A DNA stretch of 64,000 nucleotides, from positions 1,717,001 to 1,781,000 of the forward strand of contig NZ_CP118225.1 of assembly GCF_028768465.1 (NCBI RefSeq), written 5' to 3'. The number at the start of each line of letters is the position of its first letter. The first letter of the stretch is position 1. Origin of the DNA: Rhodopirellula sp. P2. GTDB lineage: Bacteria; Planctomycetota; Planctomycetia; Pirellulales; Pirellulaceae. Of this stretch, positions 43,992 through 51,846 are shown piece by piece. A program made the translations under genes and the position numbers. A model generated the notes under the pieces. The model was not told the DNA's origin. It did no database searches and saw only the letters and a list, made by a program, of their open reading frames with translations.

Positions 43992-45098
43992 ATGAAGACC
44001 AAGAAACACCGCGGATCGTTCATGCTTCGCTTCATGGTTTTCGGGTTCAGCGTCGCGGTGGGTTTGCTGGCGTTTTGGTTGCTCGGATACATCGTTCGCG
44101 ACATCGATCGAGTTCAGGGGCCGAACTACAGTCAAATGCTCGACGAAGGCTTGCCCCAAGAGTTGCAGGACGAGCGACAATTGCTTGCGGCGCAGTTGGT
44201 GGATCTGAAGCAGCAGATCGCTTCCACGGAACGACGTCGACAACTGACCGGGCAAACCACCCGTGATTCGCAGCAAACGATCAATCAACTGTTGGAACTC
44301 AAACGCAATGCCGATGAGAACGCGACGTCACTCAGTGATGGGCAGCAGACGTCTTTGACAGACAGTCTGCAATTGTTTCTGGCCAATCAAAGCCAAACAC
44401 AAACGTTGAATGCTGAGCTGTCTGGTCTCAATGATCAGTTGGATGATGTGGAGCGGTTGCGGCGTGAGAATGGTGATGCGATCACGCGTGCGAGTCGGCC
44501 GATTGAGGAGGAGTACGAAACGCTTGCGGAACAACATCAATGGAAGCTGGCCGCGTACAAGCTTGCCTTGTTGATTCCCTTGCTGCTTGTTTGCGGTTGG
44601 TTGTTCGTGCGGCAGGCTGGCGGGACCTATGCGATGCTGGTGTACGCTCTCAGTGGTGCCGTCGCCGCTCGCGTTTTGCTGGTGATGCACGAACATTTTC
44701 CCGCGATCTACTTCAAGTACATCCTGATCGTGTTGTCGCTGGCGATTGCAGTCGGGGTGTTGGTTCGGTTGCTGCGCCTGATCGCCCGCCCCAGTCGGGA
44801 TTGGTTGCTGCGTCAGTACCGCGAAGCGTATGCCCATTTTTTCTGCCCAGTCTGTGATTATCCGATCCAGCGAGGACCACTCAAATTCGCGGTTTGGACG
44901 CGGCGAAGTTTGAGGAAACGAACTCCCGTCGCGGTGGCTGGGGATGCATCAGCGTTCGACCAGCCTTACACCTGCCCGTGTTGCGAAACGACGCTTTTTC
45001 ACGCCTGTGAGAAATGCGGTGGAGTTCGTCATTCGCTCTTGCCCGCCTGTGAAAAATGTGGCGTTGGTTCGGCGGTGGAGCAAGAAACCAAGGCGTGA
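43992..45098 (+). CDS. Coiled-coil membrane protein with C-terminal zinc ribbons
   Basis: The 368-aa protein has an N-terminal membrane helix (FMVFGFSVAVGLLAFWLLGYI). A long Gln/Glu/Leu-rich coiled coil follows (about residues 50-180). Three further hydrophobic helices come next (about 185-265), starting YKLALLIPLLLVCGWLFV. The C-terminus has Cys pairs FFCPVCDYP, YTCPCCETT, HACEKCGG and PACEKCG, which form zinc ribbons. This layout predicts an extracytoplasmic coiled coil held between membrane segments with zinc ribbons in the cytoplasm. I do not recognise a family. It converges with the deaminase gene, with 2 nt between stops. Confidence 0.72.
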   Translation: MKTKKHRGSFMLRFMVFGFSVAVGLLAFWLLGYIVRDIDRVQGPNYSQMLDEGLPQELQDERQLLAAQLVDLKQQIASTERRRQLTGQTTRDSQQTINQLLELKRNADENATSLSDGQQTSLTDSLQLFLANQSQTQTLNAELSGLNDQLDDVERLRRENGDAITRASRPIEEEYETLAEQHQWKLAAYKLALLIPLLLVCGWLFVRQAGGTYAMLVYALSGAVAARVLLVMHEHFPAIYFKYILIVLSLAIAVGVLVRLLRLIARPSRDWLLRQYREAYAHFFCPVCDYPIQRGPLKFAVWTRRSLRKRTPVAVAGDASAFDQPYTCPCCETTLFHACEKCGGVRHSLLPACEKCGVGSAVEQETKA

Positions 45099-45100
45099 TA

Positions 45101-45550
45101 TCAATCTTGAGTTGGCAGGCCGATGTCTTCATTCCAGAGCGTTGGGTTGTCTTGGATGAAGGTCTGCATCAGCTCGATGCAATCTGGATCATGGATGATG
45201 TGTAATTCGACGCCTCGACTGCGGACGTAGGATTCCGGTCCTTGGAACGTTTTGTTTTCGCCCACGATGATTCGTGGGATTTTGTAGAGCAGGGCGGCGC
45301 CACTGCACATGTCACACGGGGACAACGTCGAGTACAGCGTGGATCGTGAGTAGTCCCTTGCGGTCAGGCGACCGGCTCGTTCCAGGCAATCCATCTCGGC
45401 GTGCAAGATCGCACTGCCGTTTTGGATCCGGCGGTTGTGGCCACGCGAAACGATCTCGTTGTCGATCACCAGCACGGAGCCGATTGGGATCCCGTGTTCT
45501 TCGAGACCGAGGCGTGCTTCTTCGAGGGCAGCTTGCAAGAACGGATCCAT
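45101..45550 (-). CDS. Zinc-dependent cytosine deaminase of the fungal FCY1 type
   Basis: The 149-aa protein has the CDA-fold zinc site HAE (His50, Glu52) and PCDMC (Cys79, Cys82). The surrounding blocks SAILHAEMDCLERAGRL, TLYSTLSPCDMCSGA and PRIIVGENKTFQGPE closely resemble yeast cytosine deaminase, whose length (158 aa) and motif spacing it shares. It therefore probably converts cytosine to uracil in pyrimidine salvage. Most bacteria use the unrelated amidohydrolase CodA. A guanine-deaminase or tRNA-deaminase role is less likely from the motif context. ATG 45550 gives the compact domain; 45613 would add a leader. Confidence 0.85.
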   Translation of the reverse strand: MDPFLQAALEEARLGLEEHGIPIGSVLVIDNEIVSRGHNRRIQNGSAILHAEMDCLERAGRLTARDYSRSTLYSTLSPCDMCSGAALLYKIPRIIVGENKTFQGPESYVRSRGVELHIIHDPDCIELMQTFIQDNPTLWNEDIGLPTQD

Positions 45551-45673
45551 GGTTGGTCGCTTGGTGGTGACAGGGAGCAAAGGGATTGGCAACGGCATCG
45601 CGGCGTTGGTCACGCTTTGGATGAGTATAGTGTTGCATTCCCACCCACATTCCGTCCCCCAAGAAGATTGCCC

Positions 45674-46143
45674 ATGCGCCGCGTCATTTGCTTGGTAGCC
45701 TGTTTGTCATTGCTGGCAGAAACCTCCTTGTTCGCGGAATCGAAGGGTTCTCGCAGGGCGGGCGAGGAACGATGCGATTGTCACTGCGTTACCCGGAATT
45801 GTTTGGCAGTGCGGCGGCAGGGGGTGGCGGTTATGAAACCGAACGCAAAATCAGCGAGTCAGGAGGTCGCGAATCCGAGACACTGGTCTTTGCAAAAGGC
45901 GACAACACTTGGGATTTGGCACGCGGCTATTCCAAGACGAAGACCCCCGAGGTTGCTTGGATGATTTACGTTGGGACCCAAGGTTTCAACTACCAAAACA
46001 ACCTGGAGTACATGAAGTTTCTGGCCTCGCTGGGGATCCCTTTTGAACGCATCGTTGTTCCGGAGGTTCCTCACTCGGGATTGAAAATCTACGAGCAACG
46101 CTGCGTTGAAATCATGCAATTCCACGCAGCGAATTTCCGCTGA
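45674..46143 (+). pseudogene. Remnant of a secreted alpha/beta-hydrolase (esterase)
   Basis: ATG 45674 begins a signal peptide (MRRVICLVACLSLLAETSLF) that stays in frame only to about 45790. A second frame, open from TTG 45688 to the stop at 46143, carries the C-terminal half of an alpha/beta hydrolase. This half has the nucleophile elbow GFSQGGRGTMRLSLRYPELFG almost at its start, and VPEVPHSGLKIYEQ with the likely catalytic His. The oxyanion region and about 150 expected residues between signal and elbow are missing, and the two parts are in different frames. This indicates an internal deletion with frameshift. It lies at the edge of a repeat-rich region. Confidence 0.6.
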
Positions 46144-46235
46144 GTCGAATGGCAACCGAGCGGGCGGGACGCTCCCGGTCGCTCGAACGAGTCTACGAAA
46201 TACGACTCCAGCTGGTCTCGAACCGACGCTTCTGA

Positions 46236-46413
46236 GTCGCGGAGCGACGGCATTGGAACAGCCTTGGGTTTCAACCCAAGGTTCATTCGTACCAGAAACA
46301 CCGCCCCAGTCGCGGAGCGACGACAGGTGGCAACAAGTGCGAACCCACCTGTCGCCGCTCCGCGGCTCGGAACCGGTGCAGGGTCAACAGGGACCTCGGG
46401 TTGAAACCCGAGG
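46236..46413. repeat. Cluster of short palindromes and GTCGCGGAGCGAC repeats
   Basis: GTCGCGGAGCGAC occurs at 46236 and 46309, itself nearly palindromic. Between and after them are the perfect or near-perfect palindromes CCTTGGGTTTCAACCCAAGG (46262-46281), GACAGGTGG/CCACCTGTC (46322-46353) and CCTCGGGTTGAAACCCGAGG (46394-46413). The two 20-nt palindromes are variants of one unit with matched changes in both arms. Confidence 0.7.
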
Positions 46414-46529
46414 CTAGCAAATGTCACCGCTCTGCGGTTTGGGTGGAAAACATCTTGGGCGTTTCGCAGGCCAGTTCACTATTGGCGTTCCGACCGCGAA
46501 TGCAATTTGTCTTCCGGCTTCTGTCTTTC

Positions 46530-46732
46530 TTCATCCCGGTAGGGATTTCAGATGGTAGCCGGGGGTTGCTGCGAAGCAGCTTACCCCCGGAAAACGAGCT
46601 CTCATAAAACTCTCCCTCCCGCCGTGGCCAATGGGCACGGCGGGAGGGAGAGTGGCGGCGTGGGGGGGAGTGTCCATCGGTGGCGCTATCGCTTACCGAC
46701 GGCTACCATCTGACATCCCTACCGGGATGAAA
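46530..46732. repeat. Family C palindromic element, copy C2
   Basis: Same structure and almost the same length as copy C1 at 29165-29366: terminal TTCATCCCGGTAGGGAT arms, a CCGGGGG/CCCCCGG hairpin around GCTGC-GAA-GCAGC, and a 45-nt palindrome at 46609-46653. Where its stems differ from C1, both arms have usually changed together, so the pairing is kept. Confidence 0.9.
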
Positions 46733-46899
46733 GCTTGCGTCACTTGAAGTCGTGTCAACACCAACTTTTCAGCAGTCCAGTTTAATCCCTTTGGCGGAAT
46801 CATGGATTTTCAATCAAGTAGCGCCACCCGTCACCACGGACGGACGGTTGAGTTTCCATTCAAGTAAACGCGCAAGCCGTCCTACGGTGCACGGGATTG

Positions 46900-47208
46900 T
46901 TATTTGTCGTCCTGGTTGTCCACGCTTGGATCGCAGGATATATCCAGTTTGTCCCAGCCATTCAGTGCAACGGGAGTGAAGTCTGGTGCGAAGACAACGC
47001 CGGCCGGATGTTCGTCGCTGGCACGATCCGCGAGTTCGGCAAACAAGGCAGAGAGCCAACGGAAGCCGCTAGCTGATCCGTGAATACGAAGATACGTTTG
47101 ATTGATCAATTCCGTCTCGCCATCAAATCGGTTCGGTTGTTGATCGGTCGAAATTACAACAGAATTCGTGATCAGGTTCGAACCAAGTTTGAATGCGGAA
47201 TCTGTCAT
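46900..47208 (-). CDS. Small hypothetical protein
   Basis: From ATG 47208 the product is 102 aa; a TTG at 47250 would add 14 residues. The sequence looks protein-like, with a plausible core HGSASGFRWLSALFAELADR followed by PAGVVFAPDFTPVALNGWDK and an acidic tail. The overall pattern of a short alpha/beta domain with a Gly-Ser turn before a helix recalls some small immunity-type families, but I cannot assign one. It stands alone between repeats without an obvious promoter or partner, so it could be a relic. Confidence 0.42.
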   Translation of the reverse strand: MTDSAFKLGSNLITNSVVISTDQQPNRFDGETELINQTYLRIHGSASGFRWLSALFAELADRASDEHPAGVVFAPDFTPVALNGWDKLDISCDPSVDNQDDK

Positions 47209-47661
47209 AGGTTTCGATTCAGTTGTGTCGGACGTTCGTTCTTCAATCAAATAACCTGTTTCTCAGCAGTTGGACCGACTGAGATGAGGTGTTTGGGCGG
47301 TGAGAACAAGTCGAGCGTTTTGACTCCGCAGAGACTTGTTCTCAGTGAACCGGGACTTGTTCTCTGCGGGGCCTCCCCCCGCTGGGAGACTTCCAGTTTG
47401 CCCGATTCGCCGGGGCGATGCAAACCAAGGGATTGGCTGAGGCTGGGTGAGGTGGATGTTTGTGATTGTCCATTTTACTTTTTCAATGGACCCACGTGAT
47501 CGCGTTCGACCTCCCCTCGCTTCGCTCGACCCTCCTGCCAGGAGGGTGAATTTGTTCTTCGGTAGGACGCCGTGGCCGCAGGGGATTGCCCTCCCCCGGA
47601 AATGTCGCCGAACGCTCGCTTTCCGACCCCTCCCGTTTGCAACGGGCGGGGTTCTTAAGAT

Positions 47662-47785
47662 GTAGGCCAGGTTTCACCTGGCACCAAGCCGATGCTTGGG
47701 AACCAAGCGAGGCGTTCGGGCAACCTTTCATCGCGAGGGCGGTGTTGTTTGGCAAAGAGCCAGTGCCAGGTGGGACCTGGCCTAC
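47662..47785. repeat. Palindromic element D
   Basis: The ends GTAGGCCAGGT..CACCTGGCAC (47662-47684) and GTGCCAGGTG..ACCTGGCCTAC (47763-47785) are inverted repeats matching at 21 of 23 positions. Each arm is itself a small hairpin. The 124-nt element also contains a CTTGG-GAA-CCAAG hairpin. Confidence 0.7.
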
Positions 47786-47828
47786 GAGGGGCAACGCGTC
47801 CGTCACAAACTGACGTAGTTGCAAGACT

Positions 47829-47897
47829 GTAGCCGGATTCGCCAAGAATTCGGAGCCTCACCAACTCGTGCCTCTGAATTCTGGCGAATCCAGCTAC
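47829..47897. repeat. Palindromic element E
   Basis: GTAGCCGGATTCGCCAAGAA (47829) pairs with its near-complement ending GGCGAATCCAGCTAC (47897), with one bulge and two mismatches over about 26 bp around a short loop. It lies 23 nt downstream of the ECF sigma stop (sigma gene on the minus strand). Confidence 0.7.
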
Positions 47898-47919
47898 CAA
47901 GAGAGGCGTCCACCGCCAT

Positions 47920-48666
47920 TCAGACCGCTTGCGCGATCAAGGCGGAGTCATCCATGGAATCGTCCGACCGGTCACGGGCCGATGGCATCGGCAAGACGGC
48001 CGGGGATTCGTCGGCACGGTCGTCCGCCGAATCCCCCAAAGCCATTTCGTCTTGCAGCGTTTCTGCCAATCGACGTCGCGCGGTGTGCAAACGACGCTTG
48101 ATCGTTCCGACCGGGGCATCGAACGCATCGCTCATCTCAATCAACGATTGTCCATTGAGATAAAACGCGTTGAGCGTTTGACGGTCCAAGGTTCCCAGAC
48201 GGGCGATCCCGCTTCGTACCGCCGCGGCTTGCTCACGGTCTTGCGCCACGTTTTCAGGCGTGGTGTCATCGACACAAGTGGCTTCCAGGGTTTCTGGATC
48301 GCAAGCGGTGGCGGTTCGTTGTCGGCTGAATCGATTGATCGCCATGCGGTGCACGATCTGACGCAACCATCCACCAAACGCTTCCGGCACGCGAAGTTGA
48401 TCCAGTTTTTGCATCGCTTGGATGAACACGTCTTGGGTCAATTCTTCGGCTTCGTGCAGGTTGCGAACGCGACTGATCGCCAAAGCGACGATGATCGGTC
48501 GATACCGTTCGAACAAGTCACCAAATGCCAACTGGTCCCCGCCTTGAGCGGCGATCACCAATTGGGCCACGGTTTGACCCGAGGCAGATGGGGACGCGGA
48601 GTTGCGAACGATGGCGTTGCCGTCAGACGGCGAAACGGTGGTCGTGAAATCAGGGGTGATCTTCAT
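47920..48666 (-). CDS. ECF-type RNA polymerase sigma factor
   Basis: The 248-aa product has sigma region 2 (FGDLFERYRPIIVALAISRV, then EAEELTQDVFIQAMQKL) and region 4 with a helix-turn-helix (LIEMSDAFDAPVGTIKRRLH). This is the two-domain layout of ECF sigma factors. ATG 48666 is selected because GGAGG lies 9 nt before it; the upstream ATG at 48675 directly abuts that GGAGG and could not use it. A 40-residue acidic C-terminal tail follows region 4. No anti-sigma gene is adjacent, so control may be through the tail or a distant partner. Confidence 0.92.
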   Translation of the reverse strand: MKITPDFTTTVSPSDGNAIVRNSASPSASGQTVAQLVIAAQGGDQLAFGDLFERYRPIIVALAISRVRNLHEAEELTQDVFIQAMQKLDQLRVPEAFGGWLRQIVHRMAINRFSRQRTATACDPETLEATCVDDTTPENVAQDREQAAAVRSGIARLGTLDRQTLNAFYLNGQSLIEMSDAFDAPVGTIKRRLHTARRRLAETLQDEMALGDSADDRADESPAVLPMPSARDRSDDSMDDSALIAQAV

Positions 48667-49485
48667 GGTGTCCATCCTCCCGGGGTTCCGGGAATACTTT
48701 CCTGTTCAGGTCAGCCAAGCGACTGCCTGCTGAATTGTTTCAAACCAGTTGGAAAGCCCGATCGATGAATCCGAGTCGTCAGCGAGCCTCGTGTTCGGAT
48801 GCGAGAACTTCGGCGATGCACCACGTTCTTGTCAGAAGTCTGTGAGGAAGACTTCTGCCATCGATGGGAACGATGGACGAAGGTGCAGGCGAGGTTCGGA
48901 TCCGAGCGGGGCGCTGCCGATGCGAAACGCGATGGGCGGCATACGAAAAATCAACGGCGTGACCCAACGGGTCAGGCGTGCCAGAGACTTTTCGCGGCGT
49001 GCTTCAGTTCAATGCGAGGAAAAGGCGGGGGCCTTATCGCATGGACCTGTGACACGTTTGGTCGGTGGCAAAAGAAAACCGCCAGGGTTTCATTGCCGCA
49101 AAACTGGCTGCCAGAGGCTCCGGGGCGCTGGACCCCGGATAACCGAGGCCCTCCCACTGCAATGAGCAGGAATGGATGACGGCGCGCAGAGTCTCGGCAG
49201 CATTGGTACGCATGACAGCCACGATGTGGGAAATGCGGACAACACGTTGAGTCGAGATCAGGTTACGCATCGAATCCTCCCTGCGCCGATTTTCTCGGTG
49301 CGGTGATGGAGCTCAAAAACGGAAAAGTAAGGACATTAGAATTCGTTACAATCGCGAATCGGTCAACGGGTTGCTTCCCAGGACCGAACGCTTCATACAA
49401 CTTCCCCGTCTCTACGAGGCGGAATGTCGCTGACTGGTTAGAGCTTCATTTCAGCAGAAGGTTCGCGGGAACACAAAGTTATTTT
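48667..49485. other. Long spacer between the ECF sigma gene and comF
   Basis: Only one weak gene candidate (49034-49270, minus strand) lies in this 819-nt spacer. Other open frames here have shifting composition and no homology I recognise. The stretch should contain the divergent promoters of the sigma-factor gene and comF. Confidence 0.45.
49034..49270 (-). CDS. Possible small gene with a good ribosome binding site
   Basis: ATG 49270 is preceded by GGGAGG with a 5-nt gap, the best Shine-Dalgarno in the region. The 78-aa frame begins MRNLISTQRVVRISHIVAVM, an amphipathic to hydrophobic start, and then becomes Pro/Ser-rich without recognisable domains. It may be a real short peptide or regulatory leader, or a chance frame. 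No homologue comes to mind. Confidence 0.3.
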   Translation of the reverse strand: MRNLISTQRVVRISHIVAVMRTNAAETLRAVIHSCSLQWEGLGYPGSSAPEPLAASFAAMKPWRFSFATDQTCHRSMR

Positions 49486-50481
49486 GTGAAAAGCACCAAC
49501 TTTTTGATCGAAGGCGTGCGAAATACCGGCGAATTGCTGGCTCCGCTGCTCTTTCCACCGGTCTGCGTGTTGTGTGGCGAACTGACCGGACCGGCTTCGG
49601 TGCGGGGGAATTCCTCGGTGGATTCGTCTGTCACGCGGCGGCGATTCGCGTCCTTTTGCCAGCTCTGCGAAACCTCGCTGGTGCAGTCGGCTCCGACGAT
49701 GCAGTCGGCTTGCCTGCGGTGTGCCTGGCCCGCTTCGGGACACAATGAGTTGGGGCAGGGCGAGTTGGGGCAGGGCGAGTTGCCGTGCCCGGAATGTGTG
49801 CGACGAGAAACGCCGTTTGCATTCGCGTCCGCCACGGCGGTTTATCGGTATCACGAGGTGGTTCGCCAAGCAATCATCGCGGCAAAGTACCCTCGCAACA
49901 CGGCGATCGCACGCGAATTGGCAGTCCGGTTGGCGGATCGTTACCGCGTGGGAGAACCCCGTCGATTGGCGGATAGGCTCCAGTCATCTGGGCCCGAATC
50001 CCCCGGTCTCGATTCCCCCCGCCCCGAAGATCCGGGCTCCGAAGCTCTCTGCCCTGAACACCCCGCCCCCGAAAACCCCGGTTCGAAGGCGGAAGCGGAA
50101 TCAGGGTGTTCGCTGGTCGTGACGCATGTGCCCAGCCCGTTTTGGCGTCAGTTTCGGCGGGGCGGTGTCGGGACTGGTTCGCTGGCCAGTCGCTTTGCCC
50201 GAGAGCTGAATTTCTCGTTTGGATCGCTGTTGGAAACCACTCGCTCAGTCCAAAAGCAGGCGTTCCTGGACGACATGGCTCGCCGCGAAAATGTGCGGGG
50301 AGCGTTCCAGGTTCGAAGGCGATGGAGAAAACGACTGCTGGGGCGGAATGTTCTTTTGGTCGATGATGTGATGACAACCGGCGCGACCGCCGATGAAATC
50401 TCTCGGGTGTTGTTGGATGCCGGTGCCGCCCGAGTGGATTTGCTGGTGGTTGCTCGGGCGATTCGTGACGCACCAAAATGA
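49486..50481 (+). CDS. comF: ComF-family phosphoribosyltransferase with low-complexity insertion
   Basis: ComF proteins combine a zinc finger with a PRTase domain and are linked to DNA uptake. Here the Cys pairs CVLCGE, CQLCE, CLRCAWP and CPEC form the N-terminal zinc domain. The PRTase loop NVLLVDDVMTTGAT is near the C-terminus. Between them, residues about 166-205 are a Pro/Glu/Ser/Gly-rich segment (SGPESPGLDSPRPEDPGSEA and beyond), encoded by imperfect repeats of CCCGAA-like units. GTG 49486 (MKSTNFLIEG) fits the domain start. The ATG at 49303 would add a 61-aa leader without similarity. The protein is about 331 aa, against roughly 230-250 usually. Confidence 0.85.
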   Translation: MKSTNFLIEGVRNTGELLAPLLFPPVCVLCGELTGPASVRGNSSVDSSVTRRRFASFCQLCETSLVQSAPTMQSACLRCAWPASGHNELGQGELGQGELPCPECVRRETPFAFASATAVYRYHEVVRQAIIAAKYPRNTAIARELAVRLADRYRVGEPRRLADRLQSSGPESPGLDSPRPEDPGSEALCPEHPAPENPGSKAEAESGCSLVVTHVPSPFWRQFRRGGVGTGSLASRFARELNFSFGSLLETTRSVQKQAFLDDMARRENVRGAFQVRRRWRKRLLGRNVLLVDDVMTTGATADEISRVLLDAGAARVDLLVVARAIRDAPK

Positions 50482-50690
50482 ATGGTGGAGCGTATCCTTC
50501 CTTGCCGATTGGGTTGGTTGGGGCGAGTATGCGGGTTCGTGGATCGGCATTCCGTGTTAAAGTCTGTCGTGCGGTTGGACGCGGCGGCGGAAACAACGTC
50601 CCATTTCACGATGACTTCTCTTCCTGTTGGGGCGAAGTCCTTTTGGCGAGCGATCGTCCCAATGATCTTCTCATCCGGTTTTCCCGCACG

Positions 50691-51713
50691 ATGACTGAAT
50701 CGACCGACACTTCTCTCGAAAACCAAGGCGAAACCTCCACGCACCACAAAGGTGGTGCCCGCCGCGCGATCGTTCGCGGATTGGGTGTCGTTCTGCCACC
50801 GTTGTTGACAATTGTGGTGTTGATTTGGGCTTGGAATGCGATCGAAAACTATGTGTTGTTGCCGGTCGAGACTGGCATTCGACGCTTTGTTCTGATTCCA
50901 GCGGTGAGCGAGACATTCGAGCAACCACCGGAAGGTGCGATCGTCAATGATTCGCCGGACGGATCGCAGGGAAAGCTGAGTCAACGCGGCTTCACCTACA
51001 AAGGTCTGTCGTACGTTCCCGATCCAACTGGACGACGTTTTCTGCCGGGGTACGTGGTCCAGCGAGTTGATTCAGAGATCGATGCGTTTGGTCCCGCTGC
51101 GGTTCCACCCAACAGTGCGATGGGGTACTGGGATCGTTTCGTCCAGCTTCAGTACATGCCGCGATCGGTGGTCGTCCCGGTCTTCTTGATCGTGTTCTTC
51201 ATGCTGCTGTATTTCCTCGGGCGTTTGTTCACCGGGGGAATCGGGCGATGGTTCGTGACGACGTTTGATGCCGCGATTCTGCGCATCCCGATCGTCAACA
51301 AGGTCTACGGGAGCGTGAAGCAGATCACCGACTTCGCGTTTGACGATCGGCAGATTGAGTTCAACCGCGTCGTCGCCATTCAGTACCCACGCGACGGCAT
51401 TTGGTCGCTTGGATTTGTGACTGGCAATGGGATGCGTGAGGTTTCGGAGGCCGCCGGCGAACCGATGCTGAGCGTGTTGATGCCGACCAGCCCGATGCCG
51501 ATGACCGGGTTCACGGTCAGCGTGCGCCGCAGCGAAGCGATCGACTTGAATTTGACCATTGATGAGGCCTTGCAGTTCATCGTCAGTTGCGGCGTGGTGG
51601 TTCCAATCAATCAGCGATACGACGTGCCCGGCGGGAAACCAGCCAAGCAGATCGTGGTGCCTGCGATTGGGGATGCCGTCGCCCGTGACGGCGCGACCTC
51701 ACCGAGCACTTGA
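50691..51713 (+). CDS. DUF502-family inner-membrane protein
   Basis: The 340-aa protein has a first hydrophobic helix (GLGVVLPPLLTIVVLIWAWN) preceded by a polar tail. An inserted loop of about 90 residues follows, then a second helix pair (SVVVPVFLIVFFMLLYFLGR). The conserved DUF502 block contains RIPIVNKVYGSVKQITDF and MPTSPMPMTGFTVSV. DUF502 proteins are widespread membrane proteins without firm function. The loop between the helices (residues about 80-140) is longer than usual. ATG 50691 was chosen because it starts a polar tail right before the conserved helix. Confidence 0.85.
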   Translation: MTESTDTSLENQGETSTHHKGGARRAIVRGLGVVLPPLLTIVVLIWAWNAIENYVLLPVETGIRRFVLIPAVSETFEQPPEGAIVNDSPDGSQGKLSQRGFTYKGLSYVPDPTGRRFLPGYVVQRVDSEIDAFGPAAVPPNSAMGYWDRFVQLQYMPRSVVVPVFLIVFFMLLYFLGRLFTGGIGRWFVTTFDAAILRIPIVNKVYGSVKQITDFAFDDRQIEFNRVVAIQYPRDGIWSLGFVTGNGMREVSEAAGEPMLSVLMPTSPMPMTGFTVSVRRSEAIDLNLTIDEALQFIVSCGVVVPINQRYDVPGGKPAKQIVVPAIGDAVARDGATSPST

Positions 51714-51846
51714 GAGGACAAATTGTTCTCAACCTTGCTCGGATAGCATTGGACCGTCTTTTCGTGCGGGACCGTGTCGCCGGTTCGGTCGCCGACGGAG
51801 GCCCTCCGTCGGCATCCCTCGATCTTGCCTCTGCTCAGAGACGTGA

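Larger units (their letters stand above)
46144..46899. other. Repeat-rich spacer
   Basis: No gene is supported in this 756-nt stretch. It contains short palindromes at 46236-46413 and the family C element at 46530-46732. The remainder up to the small hypothetical gene has no obvious structure. Confidence 0.6.
47251..47919. other. Repeat-rich spacer downstream of the ECF sigma gene
   Basis: This 669-nt spacer holds a GACTTGTTCTC direct repeat (about 47335-47362), an ACCCTCCTG/CAGGAGGGT hairpin (47529-47547) and the palindromic elements D and E. I see no gene. The closest elements begin only 23 nt past the sigma-factor stop and might act in transcription termination. Confidence 0.6.

Noticed and set aside
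46224..47897. Possible CRISPR array
   Set aside because: The repeats differ in sequence and are palindromic elements of several types. There is no regular spacing, no spacer set and no cas gene.
47662..47897. Riboswitch or structured leader for the ECF sigma gene
   Set aside because: Elements D and E lie downstream of the sigma gene stop, not upstream, and their simple palindromes do not resemble a known riboswitch core.
48749..49165. A 138-codon plus-strand frame before comF
   Set aside because: It is Arg/Ser/Gly-rich without any domain, lacks a ribosome binding site and overlaps a better-supported minus-strand candidate.
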